A DNA stretch of 61,191 bases from an uncultured Saprospiraceae bacterium (GTDB taxonomy: Bacteria > Bacteroidota > Bacteroidia > Chitinophagales > Saprospiraceae). The stretch spans positions 1 through 61,191 of the forward strand of contig CALISO010000012.1 of the NCBI GenBank assembly GCA_938041445.1, read 5' to 3'. Made by a program: the position numbers and the translations under genes. This document shows, piece after piece, positions 39,436 to 48,595 of this stretch. The first letter of the stretch is position 1. Every line of letters starts with the position of its first letter. The notes beneath the pieces were generated by a model. That model was not told the origin of the DNA. It was given only the letters and a program-made list of their open reading frames with translations, and ran no database searches.

Positions 39436-40587
39436 ATGATCAGAAAGATACAATTACGTAAAGGAAAGGATAGGTTAGTAGAAATGCAACACCCTTGGAT
39501 ATTCAGTGGAGCACTCTACAATGTACCTAATAAGGTCCCAGATGGAGAGATCGTCTACATTACAAAACCAATGTCTGAGGATATTCTATGCACTGGATAT
39601 TATAATAATGGCAGTATAGCCATTCGTGTTTTAGACTGGTCAGAAGTGGTTATAGATCTAGCTTATTGGAAGCAGAAGATTTCCAATGCCCATAGCCTCA
39701 AACAAGAAGTACTTGCTTTTGACGCAGGTCATACCAATGCTTATAGATTGATATCAGGTGAAGGGGACGGAATCCCAGGATTGATTGTAGATGTCTATGC
39801 AGATCACGTGGTTATACAAGGCCATAACATCGGTATCCAGAGGCATCTTGGTTTGATCGAAGAAGCCATTAAGAGTATCTCCTACTACAAAGAATCCACA
39901 ATCATTATTTCTAATAAGGGGGATGACAAACCTCAATTGAATACAATCGCAACTATCATCGAAAATGATATTAAATACCAATGTGATCTTACTGATGGAC
40001 AGAAGACTGGATTTTTCTTAGATCAGAAAGATAATCGATACTTACTGAAGCAACTTAGTAATGGAAAGAATGTGGCGAACCTATTTTCCTATACAGGAGG
40101 GTTTTCACTATCAGCCCTTGCTGGAAATGCAAGCAAAGTCACTTCAATAGATATCTCCCAACCTGCCATTGATCTTTGTAACAAAAATGTTGCACTCAAC
40201 TATACTGATGATCAACGTCACAATAGCCTCTGTGTCGATGTGATGGAATGGCTCAAGGATTGCCCAAAAGACACCTATGACATCATCGTTGTAGACCCAC
40301 CAGCTTTCGCCAAAAGTCAAAAGAAAAAACATAATGCAGTACTTGCTTACAAACGCCTAAACAGTATGGCATTATCTGCCGTAAAAAGTAAAGGATACGT
40401 GTTGACATTTTCTTGTAGCCAGGTAGTAGATAGAGAGCTATTTGTTCATACAATAAGAGCCGCAGCAATTGAACAAAAAAGATCGATAAAAATATTGAAG
40501 TTTTTATGCCAAAGTCCTGACCACGCAATAGATATTTTTCATCGAGAAGGTCAGTACCTAAAAGGGCTCTTATTATATGTTGATTGA
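39436..40587 (+). CDS. rRNA (cytosine-C5) methyltransferase, RlmI family
   Basis: A 383-residue SAM-dependent methyltransferase with an N-terminal PUA domain (HPWIFSGALYNV, DGEIVYIT), a middle EEHUD-like domain (YRLISGEGDGIPGLIVDVY) and a C-terminal Rossmann fold: FFLDQKDNR, motif I LFSYTGGFSLSALAG, SIDIS and motif IV VVDPPAFAKS, then the TFSCSQ motif. This is the RlmI architecture; E. coli RlmI makes m5C1962 in 23S rRNA. Length and motif order agree, so a ribosomal RNA target is likely, though the exact base is inferred by homology. Confidence 0.92.
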   Translation: MIRKIQLRKGKDRLVEMQHPWIFSGALYNVPNKVPDGEIVYITKPMSEDILCTGYYNNGSIAIRVLDWSEVVIDLAYWKQKISNAHSLKQEVLAFDAGHTNAYRLISGEGDGIPGLIVDVYADHVVIQGHNIGIQRHLGLIEEAIKSISYYKESTIIISNKGDDKPQLNTIATIIENDIKYQCDLTDGQKTGFFLDQKDNRYLLKQLSNGKNVANLFSYTGGFSLSALAGNASKVTSIDISQPAIDLCNKNVALNYTDDQRHNSLCVDVMEWLKDCPKDTYDIIVVDPPAFAKSQKKKHNAVLAYKRLNSMALSAVKSKGYVLTFSCSQVVDRELFVHTIRAAAIEQKRSIKILKFLCQSPDHAIDIFHREGQYLKGLLLYVD

Positions 40588-40607
40588 GTAGATATTTACT
40601 ACCTTTA
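40580..40607 (+). promoter_or_regulatory. Putative promoter of the EGF-like lipoprotein gene
   Basis: TTG at 40580-40582, 17-base spacer, then TACCTTTA at 40600-40607, one base off TAnnTTTG. It overlaps the rlmI-type stop and lies 22 bases before the ATG at 40629. Confidence 0.35.
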
Positions 40608-40628
40608 TGGTCACTAAATCTACCACAT

Positions 40629-41123
40629 ATGAGACATTTACTTTACCTCAGTATCATTGCATTAGCTTTAGCATTTGCTGGTTGTGACGATGATAATACT
40701 CCCCAAGAATGCGATGAAGGTTTTGAAGGAAGTGATTGTAATACAGAAGTCAGAGCAAAGTATATAGGTACTTGGACCGGTCCCAATATGTGTGATGATA
40801 ATGCATTGTTCCCTATTGACATCAGTATGGTTACACTATTGATCACGGAGAGTGAGACGGATATACTAGATATCTCACTTGAGTTAGTATTAAATACTGA
40901 ATTTAGTGATGTCGATATACCTGGTGAAACTACTATGCTAATCGGTAATGCTTTTGAGACAGGCCCAACAGAATCTGAAGTCTTTGGCAACCCAATAATC
41001 GTCTCTTCTGATGGTATATTTAGGTCTGAAACAGAACTTTCTTTAGACTTTGTAGTCACAGTTGAACTACCTTATGTTGGAGCATCAACTATCAGCTGTA
41101 GTGCTGACCTAGTAAAACAATAG
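40629..41123 (+). CDS. Small lipoprotein with an EGF-like motif
   Basis: I choose the ATG at 40629 because it starts directly before a lipoprotein signal (MRHLLYLSIIALALAFAGC, lipobox Cys19); a TTG at 40584 would add 15 unlikely residues. The product has 164 residues. After the Cys an Asp run and a short EGF-like motif follow (CDEGFEGSDC), then YIGTWTG and a beta-rich domain. Such EGF-plus-'GTYT' lipoproteins recur in Bacteroidota and are presumably exposed on the envelope. The function is unknown. It is not obviously linked to the glycan genes behind it. Confidence 0.8.
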   Translation: MRHLLYLSIIALALAFAGCDDDNTPQECDEGFEGSDCNTEVRAKYIGTWTGPNMCDDNALFPIDISMVTLLITESETDILDISLELVLNTEFSDVDIPGETTMLIGNAFETGPTESEVFGNPIIVSSDGIFRSETELSLDFVVTVELPYVGASTISCSADLVKQ

Positions 41124-41158
41124 GTAGCAACTTTCACAACCCACTTTAGACTATTCAG

Positions 41159-42715
41159 ATGAAGCAAATTTACCTTCTCTGTTTTTCCGTTATTTGGATT
41201 TTAGCAATTTTTTCTGATTATTGGAATAAGCACCTTTTACATAAGCTTGGTATTGAACACTTTAGTCATTGGACTTACGCAGCAATATTACTGATATTGA
41301 CCGCAGGTACAGGATACATCCTGACTAATTCCAACAAAGCACGATTCTTCAATTTGATGAAGTCACGAGTAATGATGCTACCATATTTCATCCTAATGCT
41401 TGTGATCTTATATTGTGTCAATGCTAAGTATACCCAACTACCAATTGATATTGCATCAGTTGGTGCAGTGTTCTGGAAAGGTCTATACAGTTCTGTTTTA
41501 TTAATCTTAGTATGGCTAGCTCCATATAGTTTAGGTAATCTAATCAGACGTAAAATTGGAGTAAAGTACGCTTCTGACGAATCCTTCACAGTCGATTTAG
41601 TTATTGGTCTAGCATGTTATTCTCTCATTCTATTTGTCTTGAGTATTATAAAAGTGCTTTATCTCCCTACCATATTGATACTCCTATTTGCTTGCCTCGG
41701 TGTCAATTACAAACATATTTGGCAGTTCACTAAGACTAAAATACTATCACCTCCAGAAACTAATCTGACATGGCTGGGTTGGATATTGATTTCTATCATC
41801 TTGGTGATCTTCTCTTTGAATTACTTCTCAGATTTGGTGCCATTCCCTAATGGATTTGATAGTCGCAACTATTATATGAATGTCACAAAGCTGATTTCTA
41901 CAAATCATGGAATGGTATCTGGCTTCCAAGCATATCCTTGGCAACTATTTATGGCACAAGGACACACTCTTACTGGTGGAGGTGGTATGCTCCCTCAGTT
42001 AATTTCTATGAGTTCCGTGTTATTTATTTTGATTGGAGCCTATGAACTATGTACTAAATATTTGAACATTTCAAAGCAAAATGCCTACCTCGCTTTGGCT
42101 CTATTCATCATTACACCGGCCGTACAGAACCATTTATTTATAGAAATCAAGGTGGATCTGGGATTGGTTTTAACTCAAGTTGCTTTATTGATTTTAGTGA
42201 TGGATCATTTACATAAGTATAAAAACAGCCAAGTACTTCCAAGCATTATGGATATTATCTTACTTGGATTCATAACTGGTTATGGCGTAAGTATTAAGAC
42301 ATTGAATTTCTATTTAATCTTTGCACTAATTGTGGCATTATGGTCTTTAGTCTTTAGGTTTAAAGGTTTTGTTGCTACATTCTTTTTGAGTATTGGGGCT
42401 ATCTTGTTAGCAAAGTTTGATAGTGTTACAGGAATGAATCAATACCATCAATCGATTGAAATAATAAAATTTGGGACTCTTCTTATCGGACTAGGTGGAT
42501 TAGTTTGGATAGCTGTGACTCAGATGCAGACTTTAATCAAAGCAACGAAGACAAGCGTCATCTACATCGGAGTGATGCTCTTGACTTTCTCACCTTGGTT
42601 AGTGAAAAATATGGTAGATACAAAATCTATGAACCCTAGTACCTTGATAAAAGGTAAGGATCCAGGACCGGATATCAATATGCAATTGATTAGAAAAAAT
42701 TATCCGCCCAAATAA
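41159..42715 (+). CDS. Polytopic membrane protein, N-terminal half of a GT-C glycosyltransferase-like protein
   Basis: A 518-residue protein with about 11 hydrophobic segments and no signal peptide. An extracytoplasmic loop near residues 225-285 (NGFDSRNYYMNV, YPWQLFMAQGH) resembles the first loop of GT-C/PMT-like enzymes, where an Asp acts in catalysis (Asp in FDSRNYY). The reading ends with a short soluble tail QLIRKNYPPK, without the C-terminal domain usual for the family. The next gene starts 9 bases later in another frame and appears to continue the protein. Function: probably transfer of a sugar from a polyprenyl-phosphate donor, by inference from the neighbouring synthase. Confidence 0.7.
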   Translation: MKQIYLLCFSVIWILAIFSDYWNKHLLHKLGIEHFSHWTYAAILLILTAGTGYILTNSNKARFFNLMKSRVMMLPYFILMLVILYCVNAKYTQLPIDIASVGAVFWKGLYSSVLLILVWLAPYSLGNLIRRKIGVKYASDESFTVDLVIGLACYSLILFVLSIIKVLYLPTILILLFACLGVNYKHIWQFTKTKILSPPETNLTWLGWILISIILVIFSLNYFSDLVPFPNGFDSRNYYMNVTKLISTNHGMVSGFQAYPWQLFMAQGHTLTGGGGMLPQLISMSSVLFILIGAYELCTKYLNISKQNAYLALALFIITPAVQNHLFIEIKVDLGLVLTQVALLILVMDHLHKYKNSQVLPSIMDIILLGFITGYGVSIKTLNFYLIFALIVALWSLVFRFKGFVATFFLSIGAILLAKFDSVTGMNQYHQSIEIIKFGTLLIGLGGLVWIAVTQMQTLIKATKTSVIYIGVMLLTFSPWLVKNMVDTKSMNPSTLIKGKDPGPDINMQLIRKNYPPK

Positions 42716-42723
42716 CAGAAGCT

Positions 42724-44142
42724 ATGCCAAAAAAATATCTACATATATTTTCGGTAGTGCTGATATTATTGACAGCATTTCCAAATTGCAACCATTTAAC
42801 TGCTCAAAATGATGAGATCAAGAGCGATGCTAAACGTGAAGAGATTCAAAGATATGTAGGGTATGAAACTCTGCTTTACAGATACTTATCCCTACCATAT
42901 GATGTCACGATGAATAATAATGAACGTGGCACCGGATTTCTAGATATTGGATTTCTACTTTTGATGTTCTTGCCGATTCTTGTTATGATTCGATTCAGAC
43001 ATCGATGGTCGATTCTGATCATAGTTTCAGCTTTAATGTTGATTATGTTTATTGTTTCCACTTCTAACTCTTTCTTATTTAACCAAAGTGTCCGAGGAGG
43101 TATGGAAACAAACACTAATGGCATTCGCCAACCTGTCGCCAATGAAGCTCCTGGACTTAAATTTGTTATAGATAACAATACTTCACTCAGCGATCGGGTA
43201 ATCAGGACATTCTTTAATGTTAATAATACACTCTATAAGCCATTCAAAGCTCTAGGGGATAGTATCTCTGGACAGAAAGATTCCATAACCTACCCTATTG
43301 TACTGCTACTCTTCGCTGGCATCTTTTGTTTTTGGATGTTCATTGGTAATTATTCAAGTAAGATTCCTTCCATCGTTCTTGTATCTATATTTCTGCTTTT
43401 TACATTTTATTGGTTTATCCTATCACCAGGTATAGTTTGGTATGGTTTCCTAGGATTACTATTAGGTTTTGTTACCCTCGTTCTCCTGTTGCCTAAGAAA
43501 CAAGACAACCAACAGTTGCCAGATGTTGCTGGGCAATATGCTTTCTACGGGATGGCTGGCTTATGGCTACTTATTGGTCTAGGAAGTCGTATCAGTAATG
43601 TGCAACCGGGATATCCAGCAGAAGCCCTAGGAAAAACTACAATGAATCCAGTGGCAATGAGATATATCGCTGGAGAATTCGATGAGGAGACGGTTATAAA
43701 TATGTACTATGTCAACACAAGCAAAGTGTTTGATATGATCAATAATGATGAGCGAGCATTAGTCTATCGTATTGGTACAAGCTTTAGCTACTTCATTGAC
43801 AATAATCATAATCGAGTAATTATGGATAATCAACTCCAACTTTTCAATAATTTGACAAAAGTCTATACCGATAAAAGAGAAATCGCAAATGCCCTTAAGG
43901 CTTCAAATATTAAGTACTTTATGATTGATTTGCACACTCCGACGTTGGATAATACACCAGAGCAATCATTAACCAAGAAGTATAATAAGGCAATTAATTT
44001 TTTATTTAACAATCCGAATGTGCAACTTTTGGCAACAGATCGAGTCATAAACAAGGAAGGTGAAGGAGAGCAGAGGTACAATGGAATGTTCGGAGCTAAA
44101 GTAGTAGAATCAGGATCATTCGCCATCTATAAAATACGATAA
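42724..44142 (+). CDS. Membrane protein, possible C-terminal half of the preceding GT-C-like protein
   Basis: A 472-residue protein beginning with a hydrophobic stretch that resembles a signal peptide (ending LTAQN), followed by a soluble segment REEIQRYVGYETLLYRYLSLPYDVTMN, about 8-9 membrane helices and a C-terminal soluble domain (~340-472, NIKYFMIDLHTP, SGSFAIYKIR) of the sort that ends GT-C enzymes. It lies 8 bases after the previous stop, in a different frame; an A6 run at 42694-42699 lies where one base of slippage would join the frames for part of the junction. Either a true two-gene arrangement or a frameshift split is possible. Confidence 0.68.
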   Translation: MPKKYLHIFSVVLILLTAFPNCNHLTAQNDEIKSDAKREEIQRYVGYETLLYRYLSLPYDVTMNNNERGTGFLDIGFLLLMFLPILVMIRFRHRWSILIIVSALMLIMFIVSTSNSFLFNQSVRGGMETNTNGIRQPVANEAPGLKFVIDNNTSLSDRVIRTFFNVNNTLYKPFKALGDSISGQKDSITYPIVLLLFAGIFCFWMFIGNYSSKIPSIVLVSIFLLFTFYWFILSPGIVWYGFLGLLLGFVTLVLLLPKKQDNQQLPDVAGQYAFYGMAGLWLLIGLGSRISNVQPGYPAEALGKTTMNPVAMRYIAGEFDEETVINMYYVNTSKVFDMINNDERALVYRIGTSFSYFIDNNHNRVIMDNQLQLFNNLTKVYTDKREIANALKASNIKYFMIDLHTPTLDNTPEQSLTKKYNKAINFLFNNPNVQLLATDRVINKEGEGEQRYNGMFGAKVVESGSFAIYKIR

Positions 44143-44147
44143 CCAAC

Positions 44148-44831
44148 TTGTCAGAGCTCATTAAAAATAAAGTGTTTATAATCATCCCTGCCAAGGATGA
44201 GTCAAGCCGTATCACTCAAGTGATCAGCAAAACACTTGAAGAAGGGTTCACTAATATTGTAGTCATAGATGATGGTAGTTCGGACAACACTGGGCAGATT
44301 GCAGATAACTTTGCCGATGTAACAGTTCTTCACCATTGGATCAATCTTGGGCCAGGAGCAAGCACCTACACAGGCATCAGATATGCGGTGGAACAAGGAG
44401 CAGAGATAGTCGTCACAATCGATGCAGACAATCAACATGATCCGTCGGATATCTATAAGCTTGTAGAAGAGATGTATCACTCAGATTACGATATGGTTCT
44501 TGGTAGTAGGTTTTTACAAGTCAATGATATTCCTAATAGTAGAATTTTTTATAATAAGATCGGAAACTTCATTAGCTACTTTATCACTGGAGTGTATCTG
44601 ACTGATTCTCAAAGTGGCTTAAAGGCCCTATCTCGTAACTTCTGTAAATTTCTCGAGATAAAGCACAATGGCTTTGAATTTTGCATTGAAATTATCAAGC
44701 AGGCGAAAATCTATGATGCCAAAATCAAAGAACTGCCTATCAATGTCACTTATACAAAAGAGACCATGCAAAAGGGTCAGAATTTACTCTCAGGCTTCAC
44801 GATGGTTGCAAGGCTTCTAAAGCCATTCTAG
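44148..44831 (+). CDS. Glycosyltransferase family 2, polyprenyl-phosphate sugar synthase (DPM1-like)
   Basis: A 227-residue cytoplasmic GT-A enzyme without membrane helices. Motifs: VFIIIPAKDESSRI, VVIDDGSSDNT, the metal-binding DADNQHDPSD and GSRFL, then DSQSGLKALSR, all typical of dolichyl- or undecaprenyl-phosphate hexose synthases. It would supply the lipid-linked sugar used by the upstream GT-C-like proteins. The start codon is TTG at 44148, only 5 bases after the previous stop; no ATG occurs before the conserved N-terminus. It overlaps the convergent GT2 gene by 4 bases. Confidence 0.88.
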   Translation: MSELIKNKVFIIIPAKDESSRITQVISKTLEEGFTNIVVIDDGSSDNTGQIADNFADVTVLHHWINLGPGASTYTGIRYAVEQGAEIVVTIDADNQHDPSDIYKLVEEMYHSDYDMVLGSRFLQVNDIPNSRIFYNKIGNFISYFITGVYLTDSQSGLKALSRNFCKFLEIKHNGFEFCIEIIKQAKIYDAKIKELPINVTYTKETMQKGQNLLSGFTMVARLLKPF

Positions 44832-45877
44832 ACCACTTTTTCTAATTGAGATTTTTCTCCTTTGATGTGGAATTTCCAAAAACGTTTCATATCAAAAGAC
44901 ACCCAATTTATCTGTTGACGACGTACATTAAGACTTGATACAGGAGTTATTTCATTGAAAAAATCTCTACGCTTTTGTCTGATCAATTTTCGATCATTCC
45001 ATATGCTTCGAAGTGCAGCACCGTGAATGCGATTGCGATGGCGCTGATTAGTTATTATGTTTAAAAAGAACATTGCCACAAGTTTAAACAATATACCTGG
45101 TAGTGTCCACAATAGGAGTAACGAAGGCATTAACTTAAGGTAAGTATAGTAGATGGATTTTTGAATGACTTTGAGGTAGTTCTCATCGAATATCTTTCCT
45201 ACAGATTGGCTGACTTTGTGGTATACTACAGCCTCAGGACAATAGATACTAGAATAGCCTGCAACTAGGGCTCTAGCCCCAATCTCCGCATCTTCATATC
45301 CAGTATGAAAGTAGGTATCAAAAAGACCAATTTGGTCTAACATTTTTCTATTATAAAGCACACCAGCAGCACATGATCCAAAATTAGTTACCTGTGATAG
45401 GTATTGATTAGTTGGTGCATTATTGCCAATTGGGACGATTTCTCCTGAAGAGAGCATTTGATGTCCAACATTATCCAATACACTACGGTCATGGTATGAT
45501 ACTAGCATAGATCCGACCATCCCAGCACCTGTACTATTCATCGTTTGATGAAGGTGCCAAAGCCAATCTGGATCTGCAACTGCATCATTATTGAGTAATG
45601 CCAATGAAGAAGTCTCTGGATACAGGTGGATAGCTTCTTGCATCAAGAGATTACAGCCTTTGGCAAATCCGTGATTTTTATCAAATAAATAGATATGAAT
45701 ATTGGGATAAGAGTCAAAATGAGATTCCAATTGACGACCCTCATTGTTATTAGAAGCATTATCGCCGATAAAGATAATTGGGTCGGTATTGACTTGATTA
45801 AGAAGAGACTCGACACATTCGATTGTATCATCTATTCCATTCCAATTCAGTAATATAACTGGGACCCTTATTGCCAT
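44828..45877 (-). CDS. Glycosyltransferase family 2 (rhamnosyltransferase/WbbL-like)
   Basis: A 349-residue enzyme. The N-terminal GT-A domain has VILLNWNGIDDTIECVESLL, IFIGDNASNN, the LLNNDAVADPDW motif (DxD equivalent) and GYEDAEIGARAL, as in WbbL-type O-antigen transferases. A hydrophobic segment near 255-275 suggests membrane association. It is the last gene of the minus-strand operon, overlaps the GT4 gene before it by 10 bases, and overlaps the plus-strand synthase by 4 bases tail to tail. Acceptor and sugar are unknown. Confidence 0.88.
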   Translation of the reverse strand: MAIRVPVILLNWNGIDDTIECVESLLNQVNTDPIIFIGDNASNNNEGRQLESHFDSYPNIHIYLFDKNHGFAKGCNLLMQEAIHLYPETSSLALLNNDAVADPDWLWHLHQTMNSTGAGMVGSMLVSYHDRSVLDNVGHQMLSSGEIVPIGNNAPTNQYLSQVTNFGSCAAGVLYNRKMLDQIGLFDTYFHTGYEDAEIGARALVAGYSSIYCPEAVVYHKVSQSVGKIFDENYLKVIQKSIYYTYLKLMPSLLLLWTLPGILFKLVAMFFLNIITNQRHRNRIHGAALRSIWNDRKLIRQKRRDFFNEITPVSSLNVRRQQINWVSFDMKRFWKFHIKGEKSQLEKVV

Positions 45878-46938
45878 TGATCAAAGGTAGTAAATAACTC
45901 TTCTATTTGAGTTACTCTGTCCTTATTCCAAGTCGATATTTGGTTGTTAAAATTTGTTGTACAAGACTGATTTATTGATTTCTCTATGGCACTAGCAAGC
46001 GACTGAACGTCACCAACCTTAGTGAACGTAAAGTCATCCCCTCCAATCTCTCTATATGGTGCAATGTCACTGCAAACTATGGGTAAGTTATAAGGCATCA
46101 CTTCCAACAGTGGCAGTCCTAAACCTTCAGCAATAGATGTTGACACAAATAGGGAAGCTCCCGAAATCAAGTTAAGCTTCTCATTTTCAGATATATAACC
46201 TTTTATATGAATCTTCTCTTTCTTTGGACTCTTTTCAATATATTGGTCAACCGCACTATGCTTCCACCCCACTCCACCGATGATTACAAGATGATAGTTG
46301 CTTTCAATTTTTTCAAATGCTCTAATCAGGGTTGCGTAATCTTTACGTGGCTCCAATGTCCCTATTGCTAGTATATAATTATCTGAAGGATGGTCAGAAT
46401 GAGAACGAGAAGTTGAAGCCGCTAAAGGTTTTGTAATCTCTGGGTATAGGACTTGAATACTTGAAGTGGCTGGATAGTAATTCAGTATTGATTCCTTAGT
46501 AGCATAAGAATTAGTTAGGACGAGATTACTCTTCTTTAATACGCTTTTTAAGAGTATTTGATGACTCCATACACTACCACCCGGATGTAAGTTAGAATGT
46601 GTGATAGGAGTCAAATCGTGAATCACGGTACATCGCTTAATCGCTTTAGAAAGTCTAAACGGCCCGAAATGTGCAGGTTCGATCACAAGATCTGGTTTAA
46701 GACTTTCAACGACCTTTGGGATAGCCGAAAATTGCCTGATACGTTGATGCCCAGGAAATTTACCTATCGGCACAACTACTTGATCATACTTACCTAAATT
46801 CTCCTCATGTCGAGGGACAATGATATGTAGAGATTCAAGAGTAGGATAAAGAGAAACAGTTTCTAGCAACTGCAGATTATACTTTTTGATACCTGCTCTC
46901 TGAAGAACCAATGAATCTGCAAGAAAGACTAATTTCAT
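45868..46938 (-). CDS. Glycosyltransferase family 4 (GT-B)
   Basis: A 356-residue GT-B enzyme. The N-terminal half shows VIHDLTPITHSNLHPGG and LVLTNSYATKESI, and the C-terminal half has the donor site ILAIGTLEPRKDYATLIRAF, the KGYISENEKLNLISGA helix and SIAEGLGLPLLEVMPY with the EGxGLPxLE motif, diagnostic of GT4 mannosyl- or related transferases. Overlaps with both neighbours (10 and 4 bases) indicate one transcript with coupled translation. Confidence 0.9.
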   Translation of the reverse strand: MKLVFLADSLVLQRAGIKKYNLQLLETVSLYPTLESLHIIVPRHEENLGKYDQVVVPIGKFPGHQRIRQFSAIPKVVESLKPDLVIEPAHFGPFRLSKAIKRCTVIHDLTPITHSNLHPGGSVWSHQILLKSVLKKSNLVLTNSYATKESILNYYPATSSIQVLYPEITKPLAASTSRSHSDHPSDNYILAIGTLEPRKDYATLIRAFEKIESNYHLVIIGGVGWKHSAVDQYIEKSPKKEKIHIKGYISENEKLNLISGASLFVSTSIAEGLGLPLLEVMPYNLPIVCSDIAPYREIGGDDFTFTKVGDVQSLASAIEKSINQSCTTNFNNQISTWNKDRVTQIEELFTTFDQWQ

Positions 46939-48020
46939 AAGATAGATTGATATAGTTCTTCATATCTATCAACTGAATCACTCAGCAAGAATTTCTTAGG
47001 AGTGGTTTGACTCCATTCGCCTTTGATAGCTTTGACTAGGGCTTCTGTACATGCTTCTTCGCTAAACGGAGAAAAATGAATGTGTTGTCCACTGACAACT
47101 TCGCAAAGTGCTCCTCTACCAGATGAGACAACTGGAATGCCCAATGCCATAGTTTCCGCAGCAACAAAGCAAAATCCTTCGCTATATGAGGGAATCACAA
47201 CAGCATAGCTCTCTTTGATGAATTTTTTTAGATCTTCGAAAGGCATTGTATCTACAAACTTAACAGAACTATTCAGCTTCCGTCGATCTCTTATGCGATA
47301 CAACTCCTTAAGGTATTCGCCTTTACGTTCGGACAGGATTAGATTAAACTCAAACCCCTCTAAATCTTTAATATTTGACACCGACTTGATGAGTAAATCT
47401 ATACCTTTTGATATACCCAACCTACCATAGAATACGAATCGCTTGTACTTATGCTCTGGTTTAACTGTATCAAACTCTTTATAATTCAGACCATTGTGAA
47501 TCATAGCTGCCTTAGTGTCTTTGATACCTGCTTGGCGCAATCGCTTATATGTGTACTTACTGACCGCAACAAACTTTGTAAATGGCAATTTTAATAAAAA
47601 TGCTTCAAATATATAATGCAACCATTTGGCAAACTTAGACATATATGGCAGCTCATACCACATCCGTCCCCAATATTCATGAAAGGTAATTACAACCGGT
47701 TTACGTGTAAAAAATCCAGCAATGGATGAAGGAAATCCAGCATTGTATGAGGTGGTATGAATGATATCGCATTGTAATGCATACTTCATTATTTTCAGTA
47801 AACTGAGGAAAGTAAAGAAGTACCTGTTACTCGACCGGAGTCGCTTTATTGTAATCCCCTCCCTTAGTTGTTCGGATTTGACATTATCCAACTCTAGCCC
47901 ACTAGTCACAACAACTATCCGATGTCCACGGTCGGCTAATTCATTAGTCAGATTGTAGAACAGAGTTTCCACTCCTCCAATCTTGGGGTAAAAATTTTCA
48001 AGGACAAACAGGATCTTCAT
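46935..48020 (-). CDS. Glycosyltransferase family 4 (GT-B)
   Basis: A 361-residue GT-B enzyme. The N-terminus MKILFVLENFYPKIGGVETLFYNL is the glycosyltransferase subfamily 4 acceptor-side signature. The C-terminal half has FVFYGRLGISKGIDLLIKSV and PSYSEGFCFVAAETMALGIPVVSS, with the EGF-x(7)-E donor motif. It probably adds a hexose to a lipid-linked glycan on the cytoplasmic side. The gene lies 12 bases after the DUF2304 gene and overlaps the next GT4 gene by 4 bases. Confidence 0.9.
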   Translation of the reverse strand: MKILFVLENFYPKIGGVETLFYNLTNELADRGHRIVVVTSGLELDNVKSEQLREGITIKRLRSSNRYFFTFLSLLKIMKYALQCDIIHTTSYNAGFPSSIAGFFTRKPVVITFHEYWGRMWYELPYMSKFAKWLHYIFEAFLLKLPFTKFVAVSKYTYKRLRQAGIKDTKAAMIHNGLNYKEFDTVKPEHKYKRFVFYGRLGISKGIDLLIKSVSNIKDLEGFEFNLILSERKGEYLKELYRIRDRRKLNSSVKFVDTMPFEDLKKFIKESYAVVIPSYSEGFCFVAAETMALGIPVVSSGRGALCEVVSGQHIHFSPFSEEACTEALVKAIKGEWSQTTPKKFLLSDSVDRYEELYQSIL

Positions 48021-48032
48021 ATGGAGTGATGG

Positions 48033-48497
48033 TTACTTAGTAACTGAAGTTTCCTCCTTATGTGATGATTTCAATTTCTTTGCGGCGGCTTCATGCTTTG
48101 ATGCATTATCTAAGGCAACTTTTCTGATCAAGTCAGTCATTTGCCTTTCGAGTCTTTCCACTGTAGCGGATAGGTAGAATACTATAGAAAACAGGAAGCC
48201 CAATGCCACAAATATGATTGCATTGACATTATCCTTGAACCCTAGAATGTTAGCAATTGCTTGAGAAATCTCATTGGGTACAATTGCTAGAGCTGTAATC
48301 GCAATCCAGAAAAGAATCCAGAAAAATGTACTTGTCAGTAGCCTTCGACGACGCCTATACTGAAGCACTACCCTAGTGGTGTAGACTAAGGCAACTAAAG
48401 GAACAAGCCATTGATAAATTTCCAAATTGAAAAAGATTATGGGTTTTAGTATTCCAAATTTAGTCAATATCGTGAGAGTCTGCCTGATATATTGCAC
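48033..48497 (-). CDS. DUF2304 domain membrane protein
   Basis: A small membrane protein, first gene of the glycosyltransferase operon. Three hydrophobic segments are visible, with a basic loop TRVVLQYRRRRR after the first, TFFWILFWIAITALAIVPN as the second and a coiled Lys/Ala tail after ATVERLERQMTDL, all fitting DUF2304. DUF2304 genes commonly sit beside polyprenyl-phosphate sugar synthases and may help present lipid-linked sugars. The longest reading starts at GTG 48497 (154 residues). A TTG at 48425 would give 130 residues starting directly before the first helix and fits the family better. The start is therefore uncertain. Confidence 0.78.
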   Translation of the reverse strand: MQYIRQTLTILTKFGILKPIIFFNLEIYQWLVPLVALVYTTRVVLQYRRRRRLLTSTFFWILFWIAITALAIVPNEISQAIANILGFKDNVNAIIFVALGFLFSIVFYLSATVERLERQMTDLIRKVALDNASKHEAAAKKLKSSHKEETSVTK

Positions 48498-48595
48498 CTA
48501 TATTCAATATGTATGGTTAAAACTCCAAAATCAAGACCGCTTGACCTTATCTTTAGCCAGTAAATAATTCTTTACTTCATTATAAATATCTAGGA

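Noticed and set aside
40584-40628. TTG start giving a 179-residue version of the EGF-like lipoprotein
   Set aside because: It would put 15 residues before a perfect lipoprotein signal; the ATG at 40629 is far more plausible.
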